Shown: positions 31,697 to 40,852 of the stretch, piece by piece
How positions within the stretch are numbered: position 1 is the stretch's first letter
Layout of the letters: the number at the start of each line of letters is the position of its first letter
Origin: Pseudomonas graminis
GTDB lineage: Bacteria; Pseudomonadota; Gammaproteobacteria; Pseudomonadales; Pseudomonadaceae
Direction: 5' to 3'
Length of the DNA: 64,000 bases
Assembly (NCBI RefSeq): GCF_002093745.1
Contig: NZ_MTSB01000002.1
Coordinates: 62,001 to 126,000, forward strand
Program-made: the position numbers and the translations under genes
Notes under the pieces: model-generated
Database searches by the model: none
Seen by the model: the letters and a program-made list of their open reading frames with translations, nothing else
What the model was told of the DNA's origin: nothing

Positions 31697-32140
31697 TTAC
31701 TTTTTCAAACCGTAGTGCTCGTCCAGCATGCCTGGGGAATTAGGCGACTTGGGAGCGTAGTCCTTCGGCGTTTCGGTATCGCGTGGAGGGGTCAGGCGGT
31801 CGCGATGATCACGGTGCGCATGGTTGGCCTCCGGGTGCAGTGCGGCGAGCAGGCGCTGGCGGGTCAGCTCATCGAGCGCCAGGCGGTTGGCGCCTTCTGC
31901 AAGGTGTTCCTGAACATCCTGATAGCTCTGCGACAGCTTTTGCACCAGGTTGGCCGTGCTGTTGAAATGCGTGACTACCTCGTTCTGATAGGTATCGAAG
32001 CGTTCCTGAATGTTGTCCAGCTGGCGCTGGGTGCTGTTCGGAACGGTGTTGGGCAGCAGGCGTGCCACCAGGAAACCAATGACGACACCCGCCACCAGGG
32101 CAAGCGTCGGCAACAACCAGACTAAGAGCGAGTGTTCCAC
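31697..32140 (-). CDS. Inner-membrane division/envelope factor YhcB (ZapG, DUF1043)
   Basis: 147-aa single-pass protein: an N-terminal membrane helix (LLPTLALVAGVVIGFLVARLLP) followed by a long coiled-coil-like helical region (LDNIQERFDTYQNEVVTHFN) and a polar tail. YhcB/ZapG coordinates cell shape, division and LPS/peptidoglycan balance in enterobacteria. The start codon is GTG at 32140, supported by AGGAAGGA just upstream. It is monocistronic, ending at the bidirectional terminator. Confidence 0.88.
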   Translation of the reverse strand: MEHSLLVWLLPTLALVAGVVIGFLVARLLPNTVPNSTQRQLDNIQERFDTYQNEVVTHFNSTANLVQKLSQSYQDVQEHLAEGANRLALDELTRQRLLAALHPEANHAHRDHRDRLTPPRDTETPKDYAPKSPNSPGMLDEHYGLKK

Positions 32141-32285
32141 GAGTCCTTCCTCTATAAACGGCTTTGCTTTACGTTAACGGCTCGAACCTGCGCTGTATAC
32201 CCGCGACGTGTCGTTGATATGCAAGCCGCAGACAATCAGCTAGACGAGTCGACCCATTTCGAGGTCACGGAGTTCTGTTTTGCTC

Positions 32286-32915
32286 ATGCGTGAAACCCCA
32301 TTATTTATCGATGGCCCAGAAGGCCAGCTCGAAGCGTTGTATCAGGATGTGCCCGACGCCCGAGGCATCGCGCTCATCTGTCATCCTAACCCGATCCAGG
32401 GCGGAACGATGCTCAATAAAGTCGTATCGACGCTGCAGCGTACCGCACGGGACCAGGGTTTGATCACACTGCGCTTCAATTATCGCGGCGTCGGGGCCAG
32501 TGCCGGCACATCGGTTGCCGGGCCGGGCGAGATCGATGATGCTCAGGCCGCCGCGCAATGGCTGAGGGCGCAACACCCTGATCTGCCCATGACCCTGTTC
32601 GGCTTTTCCTTCGGCGGCTATGTTGCCGCAAACCTGGGTGGAAGGCTCGAAGCGCAGGGCGAAAAACTGACGCATCTGTTTCTGATTGCTGCGGCGGCCT
32701 CCCGCCTTCAGGATCAAAGCGTACTGCCGCCAACCTGTCCACTGACGATCATTCAGCCAGAGGCGGATGAGGTCATTGATCCGGAAACGGTTTATGCGTG
32801 GTCTGCCGCGTTGCAGCGTCCCCATGAGCTGCTGAAAGTGGCAGAATGCGGACACTTTTTTCACGGCAAGCTGACGGACCTCAAAGATCTGCTGCTGCCG
32901 CGACTTCCCAACTGA
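32286..32915 (+). CDS. Alpha/beta hydrolase of unknown substrate
   Basis: About 209-aa serine hydrolase. The nucleophile elbow is LFGFSFGGYVAANL, the likely acid is in PEADEVIDPE and the His in AECGHFFHGKL. The early HPNPIQGGTMLNKVV stretch marks the YfhR/CocE-like small-hydrolase group conserved next to trpS in pseudomonads. Start choice is uncertain: ATG 32286, or TTG 32280, which has better spacing from GGAG at 32269-32272. It lies 39 nt before trpS and is probably co-transcribed. Confidence 0.85.
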   Translation: MRETPLFIDGPEGQLEALYQDVPDARGIALICHPNPIQGGTMLNKVVSTLQRTARDQGLITLRFNYRGVGASAGTSVAGPGEIDDAQAAAQWLRAQHPDLPMTLFGFSFGGYVAANLGGRLEAQGEKLTHLFLIAAAASRLQDQSVLPPTCPLTIIQPEADEVIDPETVYAWSAALQRPHELLKVAECGHFFHGKLTDLKDLLLPRLPN

Positions 32916-32954
32916 TTGCAGCCCGTATTGCATCCTTTAGATAAGCGACCTGCC

Positions 32955-34304
32955 ATGACCACTCGTATCCTGACCGGTATCACGACCACCGGCACTCCCC
33001 ATCTGGGCAACTACGCGGGCGCGATTCGCCCGGCCATCGTTGCCAGTCGTCAGAGTGATTTCGATTCGTTCTATTTCCTGGCCGATTACCACGCGCTGAT
33101 CAAGTGCGATGACCCGCTGCGCATTCAGCGCTCGCGTCTGGAAATCGCAGCGACCTGGCTGGCAGCCGGCCTCGACGTTGATCGTGTGACTTTTTACCGT
33201 CAGTCGGACATTCCAGAAATTCCGGAGCTGACCTGGCTGCTCACGTGTGTGGCAGCCAAGGGCCTGCTCAACCGTGCCCATGCCTACAAGGCATCAGTGG
33301 ACAAGAACGTGGAAGGTGGCGAAGACCCGGATGCGGGCATCACCATGGGCCTGTACAGCTACCCGGTGCTGATGGCGGCCGACATTCTGATGTTCAATGC
33401 CCATCAGGTGCCCGTGGGTCGCGACCAGATCCAGCACGTCGAAATGGCCCGTGACATCGGCCAGCGCTTCAATCACCTGTTTGGCAACGGCAAAGAATTT
33501 TTTGTCATGCCGGAGGCGTTGATCGAGGAAAGCGTCGCCACGTTGCCGGGCCTGGACGGGCGCAAGATGTCCAAGAGCTACGACAACACCATTCCGTTGT
33601 TCAGCAGCGCCAAAGAGATGAAAAGCGCCATCTCGCGCATTGTCACCGACTCCCGTGCGCCCGGCGAAGCGAAGGACCCGGACAACTCGCACCTGTTCAC
33701 GCTGTATGAAGCGTTCTCGACGCCCGAGCAGTGCGCTGAATTCCGTTCCGACCTGTTGCAGGGACTGGGCTGGGGCGAGGCGAAAAATCGTCTGTTCACA
33801 TTGCTGGACGCGCAGTTGAGTGAGGCACGTGAGAACTATCTGGGGCTGATCGAGCGGCCGGCTGATCTGGAAGACATCCTGCTCGCTGGCGCTCAGAAGG
33901 CCCGTCGCGTCGCCACGCCGTTCCTCGAGCAACTGCGTGAAGCCGTTGGCCTGCGCTCATTCCGTACCGTGGTGCAGAACGCCGACACCGGCAAGAAAAA
34001 AACCACCAAAGGCGCGCGTTTTGTCAGCTTCCGGGAAGACGACGGCAGCTTCCGTTTTCGTCTGTTGGCGGCTGATGGCGAGCAACTGCTGTTGTCGCGC
34101 AACTTTGCCGACGGCAAGGCTGCCGGCATCGTCAGCAAGCAATTGCAGCAGGGCGGCGAGCTGGACCTGCGCAGTGAGGAAGATCGCTTCACGCTGTGGC
34201 TGGACGGCGAGTGCGTGGCGGACAGTCCGGTATTTGCCGACGCGGTTTCGCGTGACGCAGCCATCGAGACGCTCAAGCTGGCGCTTGCTCCTCAACAGGA
34301 CTGA
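32955..34304 (+). CDS. trpS: Tryptophanyl-tRNA synthetase with C-terminal extension
   Basis: Class Ic aminoacyl-tRNA synthetase that charges tRNA-Trp; 449 aa, about 115 longer than the E. coli enzyme. The HIGH-type motif is TPHLGNYAG (residues 14-22) and the KMSKS loop is [12 protein letters not shown] near residue 200. The catalytic and anticodon-binding parts end at about residue 340. The extra C-terminal part contains [19 protein letters not shown] and, later, [18 protein letters not shown], which resemble the paired strands of DUF1508/YegP repeats. The role of this extension is unknown. The start is ATG 32955. Confidence 0.95.
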   Translation: MTTRILTGITTTGTPHLGNYAGAIRPAIVASRQSDFDSFYFLADYHALIKCDDPLRIQRSRLEIAATWLAAGLDVDRVTFYRQSDIPEIPELTWLLTCVAAKGLLNRAHAYKASVDKNVEGGEDPDAGITMGLYSYPVLMAADILMFNAHQVPVGRDQIQHVEMARDIGQRFNHLFGNGKEFFVMPEALIEESVATLPGLDGRKMSKSYDNTIPLFSSAKEMKSAISRIVTDSRAPGEAKDPDNSHLFTLYEAFSTPEQCAEFRSDLLQGLGWGEAKNRLFTLLDAQLSEARENYLGLIERPADLEDILLAGAQKARRVATPFLEQLREAVGLRSFRTVVQNADTGKKKTTKGARFVSFREDDGSFRFRLLAADGEQLLLSRNFADGKAAGIVSKQLQQGGELDLRSEEDRFTLWLDGECVADSPVFADAVSRDAAIETLKLALAPQQD

Positions 34305-34317
34305 TTGCCAATCCCCG

Positions 34318-34347
34318 GGGTCGTCGCTACAGTGACGACCCGTTTTT
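34318..34347 (+). terminator. Terminator after trpS
   Basis: GGGTCGTC (34318-34325) pairs perfectly with GACGACCC (34334-34341), followed by GTTTTTG. It lies between trpS and zapE. Confidence 0.85.
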
Positions 34348-34365
34348 GTTGCCTTGCTAACGAAT

Positions 34366-35460
34366 ATGACGCCCTTAGAACGATATCAAGCTGATCTGAA
34401 ACGCCCGGACTTCTTCCATGATGCCGCGCAGGAAAACGCTGTGCGTCATTTGCAGCGCCTGTACGACGATCTGGTTGCCGCTCACGACAGCAAGCCCGGC
34501 CTGTTCGGCAAGCTGTTCGGCAAGAAGGAGCCGACTCTGGTCAAGGGCCTGTATTTTTGGGGCGGGGTGGGGCGCGGCAAGACGTATCTGGTTGATACGT
34601 TCTTCGAAGCGCTGCCCTTCAAGGAGAAGGTCCGTACGCACTTCCACCGCTTCATGAAGCGCGTGCATGAAGAGATGAAGACCCTCAAGGGTGAGAAAAA
34701 CCCGCTGACGATCATCGCCAAGCGCTTTTCCGACGAGGCGCGGGTCATCTGCTTCGACGAATTCTTTGTTTCCGACATCACCGACGCCATGATTCTCGGC
34801 ACCTTGATGGAAGAGCTGTTCAAGAATGGCGTGACGCTGGTGGCAACGTCCAACATCGTGCCTGACGGCCTCTACAAAGACGGTCTGCAACGGGCGCGTT
34901 TTCTGCCGGCCATTGCGCTGATCAAGCAGAACACCGACATCGTCAACGTCGACAGCGGCGTCGATTACCGTCTGCGTCACCTCGAGCAGGCTGAACTGTT
35001 CCACTTCCCGCTCAACGAAGCCGCGCAGGAAAGCATGCGCAAAAGCTTCAAGGCACTGACGCCGGATTGCGCCGAGACCATCGAAAACGACGTGCTGATG
35101 ATCGAGAACCGCGAGATCCGCGCCTTGCGCACCTGCGACGATGTGGCGTGGTTCGATTTTCGCGAACTGTGCGACGGCCCGCGCAGCCAGAACGATTACA
35201 TCGAACTGGGCAAGATTTTTCACGCGGTACTGCTCAGCGGAGTCGAGCAGATGGACGTCTCCACCGACGACATCGCCCGACGCTTCATCAACATGGTCGA
35301 CGAGTTCTACGATCGCAACGTCAAGCTGATCATTTCGGCCGAGGTTGAGCTGAAGGACCTGTACACCGGTGGCCGGCTGATGTTCGAATTCCAGCGCACG
35401 CTCAGCCGTTTGCTGGAAATGCAGTCCCACGAGTTCCTGTCGCGGGCGCACAGAGCCTAA
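34366..35460 (+). CDS. zapE: Cell division ATPase ZapE
   Basis: AFG1-like AAA ATPase, 364 aa, that associates with the Z-ring during late constriction and under low oxygen or heat in E. coli. Walker A is GGVGRGKTYL and Walker B is VICFDEFFVSD. The start is ATG 34366 (MTPLERYQ); a start at 34354 would place four codons in the terminator region. It follows the trpS terminator and converges on the AraC-family gene. Confidence 0.94.
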   Translation: MTPLERYQADLKRPDFFHDAAQENAVRHLQRLYDDLVAAHDSKPGLFGKLFGKKEPTLVKGLYFWGGVGRGKTYLVDTFFEALPFKEKVRTHFHRFMKRVHEEMKTLKGEKNPLTIIAKRFSDEARVICFDEFFVSDITDAMILGTLMEELFKNGVTLVATSNIVPDGLYKDGLQRARFLPAIALIKQNTDIVNVDSGVDYRLRHLEQAELFHFPLNEAAQESMRKSFKALTPDCAETIENDVLMIENREIRALRTCDDVAWFDFRELCDGPRSQNDYIELGKIFHAVLLSGVEQMDVSTDDIARRFINMVDEFYDRNVKLIISAEVELKDLYTGGRLMFEFQRTLSRLLEMQSHEFLSRAHRA

Positions 35461-35467
35461 ACAGCAG

Positions 35468-35498
35468 CGGCAAGCCTGCAGCGTACACGGGCTTGCCG
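35468..35498. terminator. Hairpin between convergent zapE and AraC-family gene
   Basis: CGGCAAGCC (35468-35476) pairs perfectly with GGCTTGCCG (35490-35498). No T-run follows. It can serve both converging transcripts. Confidence 0.6.
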
Positions 35499-35500
35499 AC

Positions 35501-36499
35501 TCACAGCTTTGAACCTTCGAACTGTTGCCGATACTGATTGGGTGACAGTTCGGTGTGCTGACGAAACAGCCGGGCGAAAAAACTGGCGTCGTCGTAGCCC
35601 ACTTCGTAGCTGATGGTCTTGATGCTCTTGCGAGTGCCTGACAACAATCCTTTTGCCGTTTCTATTCTCAACCGTTGCAGGTAATGCAGCGGTTTGTCGC
35701 CGGTTGCGGTCTGGAAGCGGCGCATGAAGTTGCGAATGCTCATGCCATGCTCGCGGGCCACGTCTTCAAAGCGGAATTTGTCAGCGAAGTGCTCCTCCAG
35801 CCAATGCTGAATCTGCAGAATCACCACATCCTGATGCAGCTTCTGCCCGCCAAAGCCGATCCGGCCCGGCGAGTAGGTGCGACGCACTTCGTAAAGAATG
35901 TCGCGGGCCACCGCCTGGGCGACATTGGCCCCGCAGAAGCGCTCGATCAGGTAGATATAAAGATCGCAGGCTGACGTGGTGCCGCCCGCGCAGTAGACAT
36001 TGTCCGCATCCGTCAGGTGCTTTTCCTGGTTGAGCAGCACGTTGGGGTAGCGCTCGGCGAATGCACTGAAAAAACGCCAGTAGGTCGTGGCTTCCTTGCC
36101 ATCCAGCAGGCCTGCCTCGGCGAGCCAATAGACGCCAGTGGCCTCGCCGCATATCACCGCACCATTGGCGTGCTGCTCGCGCAGCCAAGGCAGGATTTGC
36201 GGGTAACGTTGGCAGAGCGTGTCGAAATCGTCCCAGAACGCCGGGATGACGATGATGTCGCTCTGGCAGAGGGCACCGTCGACCGGCAGCGTGACCTCGC
36301 TGAAGCTGTTGACGGGATGCCCGTCCGGGCTGATCAGGCGTGTTTCAAAGGCGGGTATCAGGCCGTGGCCCAATTGCTTGCTGTAGCGCAGGCTGGCCAG
36401 GTGAAAAAAATCCTTGGCCTGCATGACGGTCGACGCAAACATCTTGTCGGTGGTCAGAATGCTGACGCGGCGCAGAAGGGTGGCGTGTTGGATCGGCAT
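35501..36499 (-). CDS. AraC/GlxA-family transcriptional regulator
   Basis: 332-aa regulator with an N-terminal DJ-1/PfpI-like domain (about residues 10-190) and a C-terminal AraC helix-turn-helix pair (about 225-325; GMSIRNFMRRFQTATGDKP and SYEVGYDDASFFARLFRQHT). Proteins of this GlxA-like type control amine, choline or amino-acid catabolism, but no catabolic gene lies nearby, so the target is unknown. At the DJ-1 nucleophile elbow the sequence reads GEATGVYWLAEAGLLDG, so Cys appears replaced and the domain is probably a sensor and not an enzyme. Confidence 0.88.
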   Translation of the reverse strand: MPIQHATLLRRVSILTTDKMFASTVMQAKDFFHLASLRYSKQLGHGLIPAFETRLISPDGHPVNSFSEVTLPVDGALCQSDIIVIPAFWDDFDTLCQRYPQILPWLREQHANGAVICGEATGVYWLAEAGLLDGKEATTYWRFFSAFAERYPNVLLNQEKHLTDADNVYCAGGTTSACDLYIYLIERFCGANVAQAVARDILYEVRRTYSPGRIGFGGQKLHQDVVILQIQHWLEEHFADKFRFEDVAREHGMSIRNFMRRFQTATGDKPLHYLQRLRIETAKGLLSGTRKSIKTISYEVGYDDASFFARLFRQHTELSPNQYRQQFEGSKL

Positions 36500-36893
36500 A
36501 ATCGTTATTCTTATATGGGTAAATGGTCAAGCAACGGCTGGATCGTCTTATTTTTTATCAGGCGTGTCCAGCATCCCCACCGGCCGGCTTGTCAGGGTCG
36601 GGCATGATGGCGTTGTGCTAAGCGGGCGAATATCCGCCAATACCTGCCTTGCAGGCAATAAACAGAGTGTGAACAAAAAATCCGGTTGAGGTTATTTTTG
36701 CAGTCTGTATAATCCGCCAGCTCTTTGCAGTGGAAGTGATGCGCCGTCTGCCGAAGAATCTTGCCGTATAACGGACGCGCTGACCCGAGCCCCCGATAGC
36801 GTCTGTTTCCGGCTGCCTTTGACTTGTCAAAGTACGCACTATTCAGTAAGATCCGCCGTCTAATTTTCAGGGCGGCCCCTGAGGCTATAAAGA
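36500..36893 (+). promoter_or_regulatory. Upstream region of rplM-rpsI with two candidate promoters
   Basis: This 394-nt gap has no gene. P1: TTGAGG (36686-36691), 16-nt spacer, perfect TATAAT (36708-36713). P2: TTGTCA (36824-36829), 17-nt spacer, TAAGAT (36847-36852). Both -10 boxes are followed by CCGCC, a GC-rich discriminator typical of growth-rate-controlled promoters. P1 would leave a leader of about 175 nt, room for L13 feedback control. Confidence 0.6.
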
Positions 36894-37322
36894 ATGAAAA
36901 CTTTTACTGCTAAACCGGAAACAGTTAAGCGCGACTGGTTCGTCGTCGACGCTGCTGGTCAGACCCTGGGTCGTCTGGCCACCGAAATCGCGAGCCGTCT
37001 GCGTGGCAAGCACAAACCGGAATACACTCCGCACGTTGATACCGGCGACTACATCGTCGTGATCAATGCCGAGCAGATCCGCGTTACTGGTGCCAAGACC
37101 ACCGACAAGATCTACTACTCACACTCCGGTTTTCCGGGCGGGATCAAGTCGATCAACTTCGAAAAGCTGATCGCCAAAGCTCCTGAGCGCGTGATCGAGA
37201 CCGCGGTCAAAGGCATGCTGCCTAAAAACCCGCTGGGTCGCGACATGTATCGTAAGCTGAAAGTCTATGCGGGCGCTGTACACCCTCATACTGCTCAGCA
37301 GCCCCAAGAACTGAAGTTTTAA
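36894..37322 (+). CDS. rplM: 50S ribosomal protein L13
   Basis: 142-aa large-subunit protein acting early in 50S assembly. Characteristic segments are [20 protein letters not shown] near the N-terminus and [20 protein letters not shown]. Full family length and clear ATG 36894. It is co-transcribed with rpsI, 14 nt downstream, as in nearly all bacteria. Confidence 0.98.
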   Translation: MKTFTAKPETVKRDWFVVDAAGQTLGRLATEIASRLRGKHKPEYTPHVDTGDYIVVINAEQIRVTGAKTTDKIYYSHSGFPGGIKSINFEKLIAKAPERVIETAVKGMLPKNPLGRDMYRKLKVYAGAVHPHTAQQPQELKF

Positions 37323-37336
37323 CGGAATAGTTCATT

Positions 37337-37729
37337 ATGTCGGCGACTCAAAATTACGGCACTGGCCGTCGCAAGACCGCAACCGCTCGCGTTTTCCTGC
37401 GTCCGGGTACTGGTAACATCTCGATCAACAACCGCTCCCTGGACAACTTCTTCGGCCGCGAAACTGCCCGCATGGTAGTTCGTCAGCCGCTGGAACTGAC
37501 CGAGACTGTTGAAAAGTTCGACATCTACGTCACCGTTATCGGTGGCGGCGTAAGTGGCCAGGCTGGCGCAATCCGCCACGGTATCACTCGCGCTCTGATG
37601 CAGTACGACGAGACGCTGCGCGGCGCTCTGCGTAAAGCAGGCTTCGTGACTCGCGATGCTCGTGAAGTTGAACGTAAGAAAGTCGGTCTGCGTAAAGCGC
37701 GTAAGCGTCCGCAGTACTCGAAGCGTTAA
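37337..37729 (+). CDS. rpsI: 30S ribosomal protein S9
   Basis: 130-aa small-subunit protein whose C-terminal tail reaches the P-site tRNA. Visible are [17 protein letters not shown] at the start and the basic end [17 protein letters not shown], with the invariant terminal SKR. It follows rplM by 14 nt. In P. aeruginosa petABC come next; here two hairpins and sspA follow directly. Confidence 0.98.
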
Positions 37730-37742
37730 TTCGCTGTTCGTT

Positions 37743-37827
37743 CAAGGGGCTTTGTCCGAAACTGTTCGTGCAAAGCCCCTTGTTCGAAAAAAAGCGTCCA
37801 TCTCCTTGCGGGGTTGGGCGTTTTTTT
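37743..37827 (+). terminator. Tandem terminator hairpins after rpsI
   Basis: The first hairpin is a perfect 12-bp stem (CAAGGGGCTTTG at 37743-37754 with CAAAGCCCCTTG at 37771-37782). The second (CGTCC at 37795-37799 with GGGCG at 37816-37820, outer A and T runs) is followed by seven T residues to 37827. Together they should end rplM-rpsI transcription. Confidence 0.85.
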
Positions 37828-38051
37828 ATGGGTGCGATTTTAGGGGCTGGTGGGGGGCTAAGGCGCTCGTATAGCGCTGATATCGCGAGGTTCATGGCCT
37901 GTCTGTGCAAGATTACAGAATTTACATCGCGTAAATGAGCTATCTTGTCGCCCGCGACGAACACCTGTCCTGTTGCGTTCATTATCGGAGGCGCCCTTGA
38001 GGCGCGTTCGTTCGTCTGTCCGATAAATTTTAACAAGCGAGGAGGATCGCC
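37828..38051 (+). promoter_or_regulatory. sspA upstream region with structured leader
   Basis: This stretch, where petABC would be in oxidase-positive pseudomonads, holds no gene or recognisable remnant. It contains TTTAC-ATCGC-GTAAA (37921-37935) and a leader stem TTATCGGA (37982-37989) with TCCGATAA (38019-38026), which encloses a GCGCC/GGCGC hairpin (37991-38005) and is followed by ATTTT. GAGGAGG at about 38040 is the sspA ribosome site. Confidence 0.5.
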
Positions 38052-38669
38052 ATGGGCGTGACCAACCGGTTGGCCTGTTACTCCGACCCCGCCGACCACT
38101 ATTCCCATCGCGTGCGCATCGTGCTCGCGGAGAAAGGTGTCAGCGCCGAGATCATTGAAGTGGTGGCGGGCCGTCATCCGCCGCAGCTCATTGAAGTCAA
38201 TCCGTACGGCAGCGTACCGACCCTGGTTGATCGTGACCTGGCGTTGTACGAGTCGACGGTGGTGATGGAATATCTGGATGAGCGTTATCCGCATCCACCT
38301 TTGTTGCCTGTCTATCCAGTGGCTCGTGCCAACAGCCGTCTGTTGATCCATCGGATTCAGCGTGACTGGTGTGGTCTTGTGGACCTGATCCTGGATACGC
38401 GCAGTAAAGAACCTGCCCGCGTTCAGGCGCGCAAGGAGCTGCGTGAAAGTCTGGCCGGGGTTTCCCCGCTGTTTGCCGAAAAAGCTTTTTTCATGAGTGA
38501 CGAGCTAAGTCTTGTTGACTGCTGTCTACTCCCCATACTCTGGCGTTTGCCGGTTTTGGGTATCGAATTGCCGCGGCCCGCCAAGCCGTTGCTTGATTAC
38601 ATGGAGCGCCAATTTGCGCGTGAGGCTTTTCAGGCGAGTCTGTCTGCTGCCGAACGTGAAATGCGCTAA
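38052..38669 (+). CDS. sspA: Stringent starvation protein A
   Basis: 205-aa RNA-polymerase-associated protein with a glutathione-S-transferase fold but no enzymatic activity; it affects starvation and acid survival and virulence genes. The thioredoxin-like N-domain contains [20 protein letters not shown] and the conserved [20 protein letters not shown]; the C-terminal helical domain follows. sspB lies 17 nt downstream, as usual. Confidence 0.96.
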   Translation: MGVTNRLACYSDPADHYSHRVRIVLAEKGVSAEIIEVVAGRHPPQLIEVNPYGSVPTLVDRDLALYESTVVMEYLDERYPHPPLLPVYPVARANSRLLIHRIQRDWCGLVDLILDTRSKEPARVQARKELRESLAGVSPLFAEKAFFMSDELSLVDCCLLPILWRLPVLGIELPRPAKPLLDYMERQFAREAFQASLSAAEREMR

Positions 38670-38686
38670 GGCTTAAGGAGCCGTTA

Positions 38687-39097
38687 ATGAACTCCAGTCG
38701 CCCTTATCTTGTTCGCGCTCTCTATGAGTGGATCGTCGATAACGATTGCACCCCGCATGTGCTGGTCAATGCGGAGTATCCATCCGTGCAGGTCCCGCAA
38801 GGGTTTGCCAACGATGGTCAGATTGTCCTGAACGTTTCGCCCAGTGCAGTGCGTCATCTGCACATGGATAACGACGCGGTCAGCTTTGAAGGCCGCTTCG
38901 GCGGTGTGCCACACACGCTGTACGTGCCTGTTGCTGCCATTCTGGGTATTTATGCCCGTGAGAACGGGCAGGGCATGGTGTTCGATCTGGAGCCTTCCAT
39001 AGAGGAGGCTGACGATGTCGAGATCGAAGAAGACACGCCGCCGGACAGCGAGCCGCCGCGCCCGAGTGGCAGGCCAAGTCTGAAAGTGGTGAAATAA
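38687..39097 (+). CDS. sspB: ClpXP specificity adaptor SspB
   Basis: 136-aa adaptor that tethers ssrA-tagged proteins from stalled ribosomes to ClpXP. The folded domain (residues 1-about 110) binds the tag; the acidic flexible linker (EEADDVEIEEDTPPDSEPP) leads to the C-terminal ClpX-binding motif RPSLKVVK. A good AAGGAG precedes ATG 38687. A bidirectional terminator overlaps its stop. Confidence 0.96.
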   Translation: MNSSRPYLVRALYEWIVDNDCTPHVLVNAEYPSVQVPQGFANDGQIVLNVSPSAVRHLHMDNDAVSFEGRFGGVPHTLYVPVAAILGIYARENGQGMVFDLEPSIEEADDVEIEEDTPPDSEPPRPSGRPSLKVVK

Positions 39098-39125
39098 AAA
39101 AGGCGATCCTCGGATCGCCTTTTTC
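39096..39125. terminator. Bidirectional terminator between sspB and BON-domain gene
   Basis: GGCGAT (39102-39107) pairs with ATCGCC (39114-39119) around CCTCGG, flanked by A6 on the left and T5 on the right. It ends both sspB and the converging minus-strand operon. Confidence 0.9.
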
Positions 39126-39143
39126 ACATCTGCCCGTCGGGCG

Positions 39144-40372
<1,229 letters not shown>

Positions 40373-40480
40373 CTATCCGGCACACAAGGTGTGCAGCCGG
40401 CAAAACAGATAGCGAAATCAATGAAGGCAAAAGCCTGTTGCAGGTCGACGGTACGGTCGGCATGACTGCCGTCGCGTGCA

Positions 40481-40852
40481 TCAGCTGTCAAACGCGCTTT
40501 TGATCCAGTTCAACGGTGCATCACTGCCAGGGTCGCCTTCAATGGCGATCACGTCGAAACGACAGGGATGGCTGGCCCAGCGTGGTGTCTGCTGCAGAAA
40601 AAGCTGTGCGGCGACGACGAGTTTCCCTTGCTTGCGAAAATCGACGCTTTCCGTCGCTCCGCCCCATCCTGAATGGCGACGGTAGCGAACTTCGACGAAT
40701 ACTACTGTATCGCCATCAAGCATGACCAGATCAAGCTCGCCGCGTTTGCATAACCAGTTTTGTTCGATGAGGCGCAGCCCTTGCTGTTGCAGATACTGCA
40801 GGGCGAAGGCTTCTGCCTCGCGCCCTGCCTGCTGCCGGGTGCTGCGTTGCAT
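40481..40852 (-). CDS. yraN: YraN-family protein (UPF0102)
   Basis: 123-aa predicted endonuclease-fold protein (UPF0102/YraN) of unknown role. The motif GELDLVMLDGDTVVFVEVRYR matches the restriction-endonuclease-like core with conserved Asp and Glu. The start ATG 40852 overlaps the lpoA stop (ATGA), so it is translationally coupled; the longer frame to 40906 lies inside lpoA. It is always found beside lpoA and rsmI in gammaproteobacteria. Confidence 0.9.
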   Translation of the reverse strand: MQRSTRQQAGREAEAFALQYLQQQGLRLIEQNWLCKRGELDLVMLDGDTVVFVEVRYRRHSGWGGATESVDFRKQGKLVVAAQLFLQQTPRWASHPCRFDVIAIEGDPGSDAPLNWIKSAFDS

